From an uncultured Collinsella sp. (lineage in GTDB: Bacteria; Actinomycetota; Coriobacteriia; Coriobacteriales; Coriobacteriaceae), in the NCBI GenBank assembly GCA_902475785.1, contig CABSAN010000084.1, positions 1-5,483 of the forward strand: DNA of 5,483 bases, written 5' to 3'. Below, piece after piece: positions 1 through 5,436 of the stretch. The position numbers and the translations under genes are program-made. The notes below the pieces were generated by a model. That model made no database searches. It had not been told where the DNA came from and saw only the letters and a list, made by a program, of their open reading frames with translations. Position 1 is the stretch's first letter. Each line of letters begins with the position of its first letter.

Positions 1-168
1 GATATCGTGCCCGACCGTCGCCTGACCACGGTGCGCTTTGACAACAAGCGCGTCGGCATGTGGGCGGTCGACAAGATTGCCGGCGCCGAGGGCGTTGCAC
101 CCGGTGTGGAGCACAGGCTGTTTCCGGGCGTGCTCGTCGAGGGCGATACGGTGCGCGATGTACGCTAG
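1..168 (+). CDS. C-terminal end of a probable LacI/GalR-family transcriptional regulator (5' truncated by window)
   Basis: Frame 1 is open from the first base to a TAG at 166-168 and gives 55 residues. The sequence contains RLTTVRFDNKRVGMWAVDKI and ends GVLVEGDTVRDVR. This resembles the end of LacI/GalR sugar-binding domains, where an LTTV strand is followed by a G..A helix and a closing strand ending in a Leu-Val-x-x-(D)-(S/T)-V-R pattern. Such proteins are cytoplasmic, sugar-responsive DNA-binding dimers with an N-terminal helix-turn-helix, which here would lie outside the window. Its position just upstream of lacF suggests a local regulator. However, the nearby operator-like repeats look more like DeoR-family sites than the single palindromes typical of LacI members. 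The family call rests on a short C-terminal stretch and is only moderately secure. Confidence 0.5.
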   Translation, partial: DIVPDRRLTTVRFDNKRVGMWAVDKIAGAEGVAPGVEHRLFPGVLVEGDTVRDVR

Positions 169-199
169 GGTGCGGACCTGTTTGGGTTGCCGATAATTG

Positions 200-239
200 T
201 GTTTGATATTGTTCAGATTGGTTTAAAAACCGTTCACGG
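200..239 (+). promoter_or_regulatory. Composite operator-like site upstream of lacF (copy 1)
   Basis: The site reads TGTTT-N4-TTGTTC-N14-ACCGTTCACGG. The same pattern with identical spacings lies upstream of lacA on the opposite strand (2132-2171). Within it, TGTTTGATAT (200-209), TGTTCAGATT (210-219) and GGTTTAAAAA (220-229) are phased at 10 bp, one helical turn. The 3' block CCGTTCACGG is a near-palindrome with CCGT and ACGG arms. A further ACCGTTCA lies at 250-257, 21 bp from the first. Helically phased direct repeats are typical of DeoR-family sugar regulators such as LacR, so a binding site for such a protein is inferred. Confidence 0.6.
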
Positions 240-274
240 GCGAAAAGTGACCGTTCATAGTTCGAAATTACGTT

Positions 275-304
275 TTGAGCTGTTCTTTTTTGTTTGAATG
301 TTAT
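275..304 (+). promoter_or_regulatory. Candidate core promoter of lacF
   Basis: A -35-like TTGAGC (275-280) is separated by 18 bp from a -10-like TGTTAT (299-304). Each matches the sigma-70 consensus at four of six bases. Transcription would begin near 311 and leave a leader of about 70 nt. The element overlaps the TGTTC/TGTTT repeats at 281-300, so a repressor bound there would block polymerase. The match is weak and the call is tentative. Confidence 0.3.
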
Positions 305-314
305 TGTTTCTGTC
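281..314 (+). promoter_or_regulatory. 10-bp-phased TGTTY direct repeats upstream of lacF
   Basis: TGTTCTTTTT (281-290) is followed directly by TGTTTGAATG (291-300), with a further TGTTTCTGTC at 305-314. The decamer phasing and TGTTY core match the repeats at 200-219 and those upstream of lacA at 2190-2209. The site lies 69-102 bp before the lacF start. It is a probable second operator for the same regulator. Confidence 0.5.
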
Positions 315-382
315 ATACACAACGCAGCGCGTATGCCCGGACGCGATGCTCTCCATTGGTTCATATGTGAAAGGAACGCAAT

Positions 383-721
383 ATGGCAACCAAAGAAGAA
401 ATCTCGATGGTTGGATTCGAGATCGTCGCATACGCAGGTGACGCCCAGACCGATCTGCTTGCAGCGCTCGATGCTGCTCGCGAGGGTGACTTTGAGAAGG
501 CCGAGCAGCTGCACAAGGATGCCAGCGATGCGCTCATCGGTGCCCACGACACGCAGACCAAGCTGCTTTCGCAGGAGGCCGGCGGTGGCGAGATGGAGAT
601 GACCTTCATCACGGCTCACGCTCAGGACACCCTCATGACCACTATGATCCTGGAGAAGCAGACTCGCTTTACCATCGATGCCTACAAGCGCATCGCCGAG
701 CTCGAGGCCAAGCTCGCCTAA
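383..721 (+). CDS. lacF: PTS lactose/cellobiose-type IIA component
   Basis: The product is 112 residues, the full length expected for PTS lactose/cellobiose IIA proteins. These are small cytoplasmic helical trimers that accept phosphate from HPr on a histidine and pass it to a IIB cysteine. The motif TAHAQDTLMTT (residues 77-87) is the family's active-site segment. His79 is the expected phosphorylated residue and Asp82 the expected metal-binding residue of the trimer core. EQLHKDA (41-47) and AHDTQTKLLSQEA (54-66) are also family-typical. The ATG at 383 follows the ribosome binding site AAAGGAA at 370-376. The gene has its own upstream operator-like repeats and is closed by a terminator, so it looks monocistronic. 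The matching IIB and IIC are not in the window. Lactose is favoured over cellobiose because lacAB and lacC lie nearby, but a chitobiose/cellobiose-type IIA cannot be excluded. Confidence 0.88.
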   Translation: MATKEEISMVGFEIVAYAGDAQTDLLAALDAAREGDFEKAEQLHKDASDALIGAHDTQTKLLSQEAGGGEMEMTFITAHAQDTLMTTMILEKQTRFTIDAYKRIAELEAKLA

Positions 722-750
722 CGAACCCTCACAACCAAGCCCCCTTCCAA

Positions 751-790
751 AAGCTCTGCCGCTACCCGCGGCAGGGCTTCTTCTGTTCTC
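751..790 (+). terminator. Intrinsic terminator after lacF
   Basis: A 12-bp stem pairs 751-762 with 768-779 (AAGCTCTGCCGC with GCGGCAGGGCTT, one T-G wobble) around a TACCC loop. It is followed by the T-rich stretch TTCTTCTGTTCT. It lies 30 bp after the lacF stop and separates that unit from the membrane-protein gene. Confidence 0.85.
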
Positions 791-840
791 CTTCAAGTTG
801 CGGTGAAATAGGGACTGAATAGGGGCCGGCGGGCACAAGA

Positions 841-887
841 TAGTCATTGGGGACGTTCTTAAACGACTAGTCATTGGGGACAGTCTT
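841..887 (+). repeat. Two tandem copies of a TAGTCATTGGGGAC repeat
   Basis: TAGTCATTGGGGAC occurs at 841-854 and again at 868-881, a 27-bp period. The following six bases are also similar (GTTCTT and AGTCTT). The segment is non-coding, and just upstream is a looser pair of AATAGGG-containing strings at about 805-825. Spacer repeats with GGGGAC cores resemble mobile repetitive extragenic elements, but no transposase or long palindrome is present here. The nature of the repeat is unknown. Confidence 0.6.
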
Positions 888-930
888 GGTGCGCTCCGTT
901 CGTCCTCCCGTTCGATTTTTGCTCGGTGGG

Positions 931-936
931 TATACT
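931..936 (+). promoter_or_regulatory. Possible -10 element for the membrane-protein gene
   Basis: TATACT matches the sigma-70 -10 consensus at five of six bases and lies 38 bp before the start codon at 975. No convincing -35 hexamer is found 16-18 bp upstream. Because the preceding gene is closed by a terminator, a promoter is expected in this spacer. Confidence 0.35.
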
Positions 937-974
937 TCCATCCGCAATACAGGCCGGACTGAGGAGGTATCCAA

Positions 975-2006
975 ATGCCGGATAACGGGTCAATACAAAA
1001 AAGAGACGCGCACGAGATGGCTCATGGGCGTCCTGTCCAGATAACCGAGCACACGACGGTAACAGAGCTGCAGCCCAGCCTGTCCGATGTCGTGTGCGCA
1101 AACAAAAAGCTGCAGATTGGCTTTATCGTTGCGCTCGTGGTACTGGCGCTGCTGTCGGGCTTTGTAGCTCGTCCGCATTTCGCCGATACCAAAACTTGGG
1201 ACTCCACCATCGAGGTCATCGACCAAAAGAAAGGCAACGTTTTGGCGCTCACGACCTCGTGCGTGGCGCTGTCTGCGGGCATTACCGCGCTGCCGGGTGA
1301 TACGGGAACGCCGGTTGCCGAGCAGCTCGCACAGCTTTCAGGCAACCTTGGTATCGTGCTTGCCGTGCTCTACCTCGAGAAATACCTGCTAACCATTTTG
1401 TGGTCGGTTGGCCTGGGCATCTTAATCCCGTTTGTGTTGGTGCTCTTTGCGGTGTCGCTCGGCATTCACGGGCGCTGGAGCACGAGCGCCGTCCTGCGCC
1501 GTGTGGCGACGCGCGTGCTGGTGGTTGCCGTGATCGGCATGGCGCTCGTGCCCGCGAGCGTATGGGTGTCGCAAAAGGTCGATGAAACGTATCGCGTAAG
1601 TATTGAGCAAGCTGAGCAAAAGGCTGCGGACGCTGCGGACGCGGCCGACACCACGGACAAGCCAGCCGAGACCAGCTCAAAATCGAACAAGAAAAAATCC
1701 GAGGCCACGGAGTCCAAAAACGTGCTCGAGCAGTTGACTGATGGGGCCTCGAGCCTTGTTACGTCGGTGACCAGCGGCGCCAAGCAGATGACCGACGAGA
1801 TCGTGCAGCAGGTGACCAATCTGATTGAAGGCGTCATCGTGATGATCGTGACTTCGTGCGTTATCCCGCTGCTGGTGCTCGTGGCGTTCCTGTGGCTGGG
1901 CCACACCCTGCTGGGGATTGATATTTCCGGCCCGGCGAACTATTTGACGGGTCGTTTCTTGAGCGCTCCTTCCAGACATGCCAAGAAGAGCGGGCAGTCT
2001 GAGTAG
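975..2006 (+). CDS. Multi-pass membrane protein of unknown function
   Basis: This 343-residue protein is not one I can name. The ATG at 975 has an excellent ribosome binding site, GAGGAGGT at 961-968, which favours it over the in-frame Met at residue 15. An N-terminal cytoplasm-like tail of about 46 residues precedes hydrophobic segments at roughly 47-64, 88-106, 124-163 (probably two helices around a Glu-Lys pair at 135-136), 179-198 and 284-313. Residues 211-250 form an Ala/Asp/Glu- and then Lys/Ser-rich low-complexity linker. It is followed by a Thr/Ser/Val-rich amphipathic stretch (251-283) before the last helix. Segments ITALPGDTGTPVAEQLAQLS (103-122) and LEKYLLT (134-140) look like conserved family signatures. 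The gene sits between two terminators and is probably monocistronic. Nothing in it resembles PTS IIC, so a direct role in sugar uptake is not supported. Confidence 0.85.
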   Translation: MPDNGSIQKRDAHEMAHGRPVQITEHTTVTELQPSLSDVVCANKKLQIGFIVALVVLALLSGFVARPHFADTKTWDSTIEVIDQKKGNVLALTTSCVALSAGITALPGDTGTPVAEQLAQLSGNLGIVLAVLYLEKYLLTILWSVGLGILIPFVLVLFAVSLGIHGRWSTSAVLRRVATRVLVVAVIGMALVPASVWVSQKVDETYRVSIEQAEQKAADAADAADTTDKPAETSSKSNKKKSEATESKNVLEQLTDGASSLVTSVTSGAKQMTDEIVQQVTNLIEGVIVMIVTSCVIPLLVLVAFLWLGHTLLGIDISGPANYLTGRFLSAPSRHAKKSGQSE

Positions 2007-2040
2007 CTAACACAGCTGTATATACCGGGGAATACCGCCG

Positions 2041-2082
2041 AAGGGCGGCCGAGACGCGTTCTCGGCCGCCCTTTTGTTTGTT
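2041..2082 (+). terminator. Strong intrinsic terminator after the membrane-protein gene
   Basis: A perfect 14-bp stem pairs 2041-2054 (AAGGGCGGCCGAGA) with 2060-2073 around a CGCGT loop. The T-rich run TTTTGTTTGTT spans 2072-2082, its first two Ts being the end of the stem. It lies 35 bp after the stop codon and insulates the lac genes downstream. Confidence 0.93.
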
Positions 2083-2131
2083 GAACACATGGTCGCTACG
2101 TCTGCGCCCGGCTCAAACGGTCAGCAATCAT

Positions 2132-2171
2132 CCGTGAACGGTATTTGTTCAAAAAAGAACAAAGATAAACA
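2132..2171 (-). promoter_or_regulatory. Composite operator-like site upstream of lacA (copy 2, inverted)
   Basis: On the minus strand this reads TGTTT-N4-TTGTTC-N14-ACCGTTCACGG. It is the same three blocks with the same spacings as 200-239 upstream of lacF, but in opposite orientation to its gene. It also contains a perfect 7-bp inverted repeat, TTTGTTC (2144-2150) and GAACAAA (2157-2163), around six A residues. The phased decamers GAACAAAGAT (2157-2166) and AAACAAATAG (2167-2176) lie on the + strand. It is probably bound by the same regulator as the lacF site. Confidence 0.62.
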
Positions 2172-2179
2172 AATAGTTG

Positions 2180-2208
2180 TTGCAGTTACTGTTCGAATGT
2201 GTTCAAAT
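2180..2208 (+). promoter_or_regulatory. Candidate core promoter of the lacA operon
   Basis: TTGCAG (2180-2185) and TCAAAT (2203-2208) are separated by 17 bp. The -35 matches consensus at three of six bases and the -10 at four of six. Transcription would begin near 2215, giving a leader of about 100 nt. The repeats at 2190-2219 overlap the element, as at lacF. The assignment is tentative. Confidence 0.28.
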
Positions 2209-2221
2209 AAACATGAACAGT
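2188..2221 (+). promoter_or_regulatory. TGTTC-type operator repeats upstream of lacA
   Basis: TGTTCGAATG (2190-2199) and TGTTCAAATA (2200-2209) are adjacent direct decamers, followed by AACATGAACA (2210-2219) carrying an inverted half. This yields two nested inverted repeats: TGTTCA (2200-2205) with TGAACA (2214-2219), and ACTGTTC (2188-2194) with GAACAGT (2215-2221). The core matches the repeats at 281-300. A DeoR/LacR-type repressor site controlling lacABXC is inferred. Confidence 0.55.
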
Positions 2222-2313
2222 GAAGAACCGCACATTCAGATGCCCGGACCTGAACGCGATTCAACACTTCCAAACAGAAACTACGCACCTGCGTATCTCT
2301 CAAGGAGGATGTC

Positions 2314-2742
2314 ATGAGGGTTGTAATCGCTTCCGATGCCGACGGTATGTCGATGAAGGAGTCCATCAAGGAGATGCTCATCGCCGACGGTCACGAGGTC
2401 GTCGACTATTCCGAGACCCCTGCCGCGGACTTTGTCGATTCCGCGACCGCCGTTGCCAAGGACCTGCTGGAGCACAAGGATTCCCAGGGCTTCGCATTCG
2501 ATAAGTACGGCGTCGGCTCCTATATGGCCGCCGTCAAGATTAAGGGCATGGTCGTCGCCAACATTTCTGACGAGCGTTCCGCCTACATGACCCGCGAGCA
2601 CAACGGCTCGCGCATGGTCACCATGGGCCCGGGCGTTGTGGGCACCGAGGTCGCCAAGAAGATCGCCCGCGAGTTCCTGCGCGCGCAGTACGCCGGCGGC
2701 CGTCACCAGATCCGTGTCGACATGCTCAACAAGATGGCCTAA
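2314..2742 (+). CDS. lacA: Galactose-6-phosphate isomerase subunit LacA
   Basis: The 142-residue product has the usual LacA length. With LacB it forms the cytoplasmic isomerase that converts D-galactose-6-phosphate to D-tagatose-6-phosphate. It belongs to the RpiB/LacA/LacB fold. Diagnostic segments are DFVDSATAVAKDL (39-51), the loop FDKYGVGSY (62-70), SDERSAYMTREHN (85-97) and the C-terminus GGRHQIRVDMLNKM (128-141). The loop has Tyr65-Gly66 where RpiB and LacB have a catalytic Cys, as expected for LacA, so its partner supplies that cysteine. His96 is the family's conserved active-site histidine. The ATG at 2314 follows AAGGAGG at 2302-2308. lacB starts 63 bp downstream with no terminator between them, so they are probably co-transcribed, giving the two subunits together. 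Confidence 0.96.
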   Translation: MRVVIASDADGMSMKESIKEMLIADGHEVVDYSETPAADFVDSATAVAKDLLEHKDSQGFAFDKYGVGSYMAAVKIKGMVVANISDERSAYMTREHNGSRMVTMGPGVVGTEVAKKIAREFLRAQYAGGRHQIRVDMLNKMA

Positions 2743-2805
2743 CGAGAGCCACCGAGAACTCGAACTTCTACCTCAACTTGTGAATTCAGACGAAAGGACG
2801 TTCTG

Positions 2806-3330
2806 ATGAAGAAGACCATCGCAATCGGTTGCGACCATATCGTTACGGACGAGAAGATCTATCTGGCCGACCGCCTGGAGCAGGCTGGCTACAAGGTGCT
2901 CGACTGCGGCACCTACAGCCACACCCGTACGCACTATCCCATCTACGGTAAGGCCGTGGGCGAGGCTGTTGCCAGCGGCAAGGCCGACTTTGGCGTGGCC
3001 CTGTGCGGCACCGGCATCGGCATCACCAACGCCGTCAACAAGGTTCCCGGCGCCCGCTGCGCCCTGGTCCGCGACATGACCTCTGCCCTGTATGCCCGTC
3101 GCGATCTCAACGCCAACATCGTGGGCTTTGGCGGCAAGATCACCGGCGAGTTCCTGATGGCCGATATCATGCTTGCCTTCCTGGAGGAGCCCTACGAGAA
3201 GACTCCCGAGCACGATGCCCTGATCGCCAAGATCGATGCCTGCAATAAGGCCGACGCCGAGGCTCAGGCTGACCCGCACTTCTTTGACGAGTTCCTCGAG
3301 AAGTGGGACCGCGGCGAGTATCACGACTAA
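2806..3330 (+). CDS. lacB: Galactose-6-phosphate isomerase subunit LacB
   Basis: The 174-residue product is close to the usual 171 for LacB, the second subunit of galactose-6-phosphate isomerase. It shows GCDHIVTD (8-15), TRTHYPIYGK (40-49), the phosphate- and ring-opening loop LCGTGIGITNAVNKVPGAR (66-84) with catalytic-type Cys67, and LVRDMTSALYA (87-97). NANIVGFGG (102-110) and the LacB-specific C-terminal tail QADPHFFDEFLEKWDRGEYH (154-173) follow. The cysteine complements the Cys-less LacA. The start at 2806 follows AAAGGA at 2793-2798. Downstream, a 231-bp spacer containing a hairpin element separates it from lacX. That gap is long for an operon, though no terminator is seen. Confidence 0.97.
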   Translation: MKKTIAIGCDHIVTDEKIYLADRLEQAGYKVLDCGTYSHTRTHYPIYGKAVGEAVASGKADFGVALCGTGIGITNAVNKVPGARCALVRDMTSALYARRDLNANIVGFGGKITGEFLMADIMLAFLEEPYEKTPEHDALIAKIDACNKADAEAQADPHFFDEFLEKWDRGEYHD

Positions 3331-3332
3331 GG

Positions 3333-3379
3333 GGTTCCGGCGTTCTACCGAACGGCGGACCGGCCGACGCTGCGAAGCC
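3333..3379 (+). repeat. TACC-loop hairpin plus conserved tail, copy 1 (after lacB)
   Basis: Starting three bases after the lacB stop, 3333-3345 pairs with 3350-3361 around a TACC loop (3346-3349). The five inner pairs CGTTC/GAACG are perfect. The outer part has one G-G mismatch and one bulged T. It is followed by GCCGACGCTGC (3363-3373) and AAGCC (3375-3379). A second copy with the same loop and tail follows lacC (5437-5482). No T-run follows, so it is not a standard terminator. A role in mRNA processing or stability, or in protein binding, is inferred only. Confidence 0.6.
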
Positions 3380-3561
3380 ATCTGGTTCAGTAAGCTGCTC
3401 CGATAACACGTTTGCTTGCTGAGCTTGTGGGCTTCGTTTTGGCGGGACCCGGTATTCTGCAGCTTTTCAATTGACGGCTCGCGTTTCTGTGAGGGGGCGC
3501 GGGCCGGTTTTCTATCAGCCCTATTGACTTGGCGGGCTGTCGTAAGAAAGGGAAGGCTCCT
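3380..3561. other. Non-coding remainder of the lacB-lacX spacer
   Basis: No credible coding sequence or T-tract terminator is visible. A longer imperfect stem may pair GGTTCAGTAAGC (3384-3395) with GCTTGCTGAGCT (3414-3425), using several G-T wobbles around an 18-base loop. TTGACG at 3471-3476 resembles a -35 box but has no -10 at normal spacing. The lacX ribosome binding site, with GGGAAGG at 3549-3555, lies at the end. Confidence 0.45.
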
Positions 3562-4443
3562 ATGGAGTTTGTTCTTGATAACGGTTCTATCCGCGTAGCA
3601 CTGAGCACGGCGGGAGGGTCGTTCACTTCTATTGCGGCCAACGGCCGTGAGTATCTGTGGCAGGGTGATCCGGCGGTCTGGTCGGGCCAGGCACCCATTT
3701 GTTTCCCGATCTGCGGCGGCCTTCGTGACGGTCACGCAATGACCATGGGCGGCCGCGAGGTTAAGCTCGCCCGTCACGGCTTTGCGCGCAAACAGGAGTG
3801 GAAGCTCGAGGAGCAGGGCGACAACATGGTCGCGCTGAGCCTAAGCTCTGCTGACCATGCCGAGTTGCTCGAGCAGTACCCGTATCCGTTTAAGATCGTT
3901 GCTCGTTACACGATCGATGCGGCAAAGGTGGCCGTGTCGTACGAGGTGACCAATGAGGGCACCGAGGACATGCCGTTCTTTGTGGGCGGTCACCCTGGCT
4001 TTAAGTGCCCGCTCGACGAGGGCGAGTCCTATGACGACTACGAGCTCCGTTTTGAGCAGCGCGAGGCCGCCGAGCTCTGTACTGCCGTTCCCTCGACGGG
4101 CCTGATTGATGTTGAGCATCGCAGCAAGAACCCGATGGCTGGCCATGACCTGCCGCTGACCCACGAACTCTTCGACTTCGCGGAGACCATCTTTGACGTG
4201 CTCGAGAGCCGCGTGGTTACGCTGACCAAGAAGACCGAGGACAAGGGCGTGCGCCTGACGTTCTCCGATATGCCGTACCTGATTGTGTGGAGCAAGCCCG
4301 AGGGTGACTTTGTGGCCGTGGAACCGTGGGGCGGCCTGTCTACCTGCTCCGACGAGGACGATATCCTTGAGCACAAGCGCGGCTGCCTGGTGGCCAAGCC
4401 GGGGGAGACCGTCACTCGCGGCTTTGAGATCGAGATCCTTTAA
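3562..4443 (+). CDS. lacX: LacX-type aldose 1-epimerase family protein
   Basis: From the ATG at 3562 the product is 293 residues, the normal size for LacX-like members of the aldose 1-epimerase (galactose mutarotase) superfamily. Those enzymes interconvert alpha and beta anomers of aldoses in the cytoplasm. Catalytic features are present: HGFAR (72-76), HPGF (144-147) with the probable general-acid His144, and AVEPWGGL (252-259) with the probable general-base Glu254. Start 3562 is preferred to the in-frame TTG at 3529 because GGGAAGG (3549-3555) precedes it and MEFVLDNGSIRV is a normal first strand. In lactococcal lac operons lacX sits at the distal end. Here it lies between lacB and lacC, 56 bp before lacC. 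Its substrate is uncertain and may be galactose, a phosphorylated sugar or tagatose. The exact physiological role of LacX is not established. Confidence 0.88.
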   Translation: MEFVLDNGSIRVALSTAGGSFTSIAANGREYLWQGDPAVWSGQAPICFPICGGLRDGHAMTMGGREVKLARHGFARKQEWKLEEQGDNMVALSLSSADHAELLEQYPYPFKIVARYTIDAAKVAVSYEVTNEGTEDMPFFVGGHPGFKCPLDEGESYDDYELRFEQREAAELCTAVPSTGLIDVEHRSKNPMAGHDLPLTHELFDFAETIFDVLESRVVTLTKKTEDKGVRLTFSDMPYLIVWSKPEGDFVAVEPWGGLSTCSDEDDILEHKRGCLVAKPGETVTRGFEIEIL

Positions 4444-4460
4444 AGAGCTATCGTATGTTT

Positions 4461-4482
4461 GGGGCCGCGCGTGTCGTGCCCC
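4461..4482 (+). other. Small GC hairpin between lacX and lacC
   Basis: GGGGC (4461-4465) can pair with GCCCC (4478-4482) around a 12-base GC-rich loop, just upstream of the lacC ribosome binding site AGGAG (4489-4493). It has no T-run and leaves the ribosome site free. It could be an mRNA cleavage or stability feature, but such a short stem could arise by chance in GC-rich DNA. Confidence 0.25.
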
Positions 4483-4499
4483 GGAAACAGGAGTTCAAT

Positions 4500-5435
4500 A
4501 TGATTCTGACCGTTACCATGAACTCGTCGATTGATACGCGCTATCAGCTCGACAAGTTGATCATCGACGATGTTAACCGCGTGACGCCCGAAAAGACCGC
4601 TGGCGGCAAGGGCCTCAACGTGAGCCGCGTGCTGCTGCAGCTGGGCGACGACGTGCTCGCGACCGGTCTGCTCGGCGGCCACATGGGTGCCTATATGGCC
4701 GAGCTCATGGATGCCGATGGCGTCAAGAACGACTTTGTGCCCATCGCCGGTGAGACGCGCATTTGCCTGAATATTCTGCACGAGGGTAATCAGACCGAGC
4801 TTTTGGAGAGCGGCCCGCAGATAGCCCCGGCCGAGCTCGAGGCCTTTACGGCCAAGTTCGCCGAGCTTGCAGCGAAGGCGGACGTTGTGACGCTTTCGGG
4901 CTCGCTGCCGCGCGGCGTCGATGCCGGCTACTATGCCGAGCTCGTCAAGATCGCCGAGGAGGCGGGCGCCAAGGTGCTGCTCGATACCTCGGGTGCATCG
5001 CTGGAGGCCGCGCTGGAGTCCGACGCTAAGCCTGAGCTCGTAAAGCCCAACCTGACCGAGATTAACGGACTGCTGGGTACGTCCTTTACGACCGATGATG
5101 TCGATGCCCTGCGCGAGGCGCTTGCCGCCGATGACCGTTTTGCCGGTATTCCCTGGGTTGTCGTTTCGATGGGCGCTGCCGGTTCGGTGGGCTTCCATGA
5201 GGGTCGCGCGTTCCGCGCCAAGACGCCCGCGATTGCGGCTGTGAACGCGACGGGTTCCGGCGACTCGACCATCGCCGGCTTTGCGCATGCGATTGCTGCC
5301 GGTGCCGACGACGTCACGGTGCTCAAGACCGCCAATACCTGCGGCAAGCTCAACGCCATGGATCCCAAGACCGGCCACCTGGTCATGGACCGCTGGGACG
5401 AGATCTACAACAACGTTGAAGTAACGGAGCTTTAG
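4500..5435 (+). CDS. lacC: Tagatose-6-phosphate kinase LacC
   Basis: The product is 311 residues, matching LacC, a PfkB/ribokinase-family enzyme that uses ATP to convert D-tagatose-6-phosphate to tagatose-1,6-bisphosphate. Visible motifs in order are MILTVTMNSSID (1-12), the PfkB signature GGKGLNVSR (35-43), GLLGG (56-60), GSLPRGV (134-140), LDTSG (161-165), KPN (182-184) and VNATGSGDSTIAGFA (248-262). The last contains the anion hole and catalytic Asp255. The start at 4500 is chosen over the in-frame ATG at 4455 because AGGAG (4489-4493) is correctly spaced and the protein then begins exactly as LacC proteins do. Close relatives are 1-phosphofructokinase (FruK), but the linkage to lacA and lacB supports LacC. 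The aldolase gene lacD would be expected downstream, outside the window. Confidence 0.93.
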   Translation: MILTVTMNSSIDTRYQLDKLIIDDVNRVTPEKTAGGKGLNVSRVLLQLGDDVLATGLLGGHMGAYMAELMDADGVKNDFVPIAGETRICLNILHEGNQTELLESGPQIAPAELEAFTAKFAELAAKADVVTLSGSLPRGVDAGYYAELVKIAEEAGAKVLLDTSGASLEAALESDAKPELVKPNLTEINGLLGTSFTTDDVDALREALAADDRFAGIPWVVVSMGAAGSVGFHEGRAFRAKTPAIAAVNATGSGDSTIAGFAHAIAAGADDVTVLKTANTCGKLNAMDPKTGHLVMDRWDEIYNNVEVTEL

Positions 5436-5436
5436 A

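Noticed and set aside
294..602. Open frame overlapping the lacF start on the + strand
   Set aside because: It is out of frame with lacF, is Arg/Ser-rich and lacks a ribosome binding site. The lacF frame has full family motifs.
1617..1655. GCGGACGC-like repeats within the membrane-protein gene
   Set aside because: They encode the Ala/Asp low-complexity linker and are explained by codon repetition rather than a separate DNA element. The resemblance to the GACGCTGC tail motif is coincidental.
3529..3561. In-frame upstream TTG start for lacX
   Set aside because: It adds 11 residues (LAGCRKKGKAP) that span the ribosome binding site and do not fit the family N-terminus. The ATG at 3562 is better placed.
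2773..3777. 334-residue open frame on the minus strand across lacB and the spacer
   Set aside because: It is antisense to lacB and lacX, whose protein families are unmistakable. It has low-complexity Gly/Ala/Leu content typical of GC-rich antisense frames and no family resemblance.
4455..4499. In-frame upstream ATG for lacC
   Set aside because: It has no ribosome binding site, and the extra 15 residues cover the AGGAG at 4489-4493. LacC proteins begin MILTV, as from 4500.
4440..5378. 312-residue open frame on the minus strand opposite lacC
   Set aside because: It mirrors lacC codons, which carry complete PfkB motifs on the + strand. Antisense open frames of this length are common in high-GC DNA.
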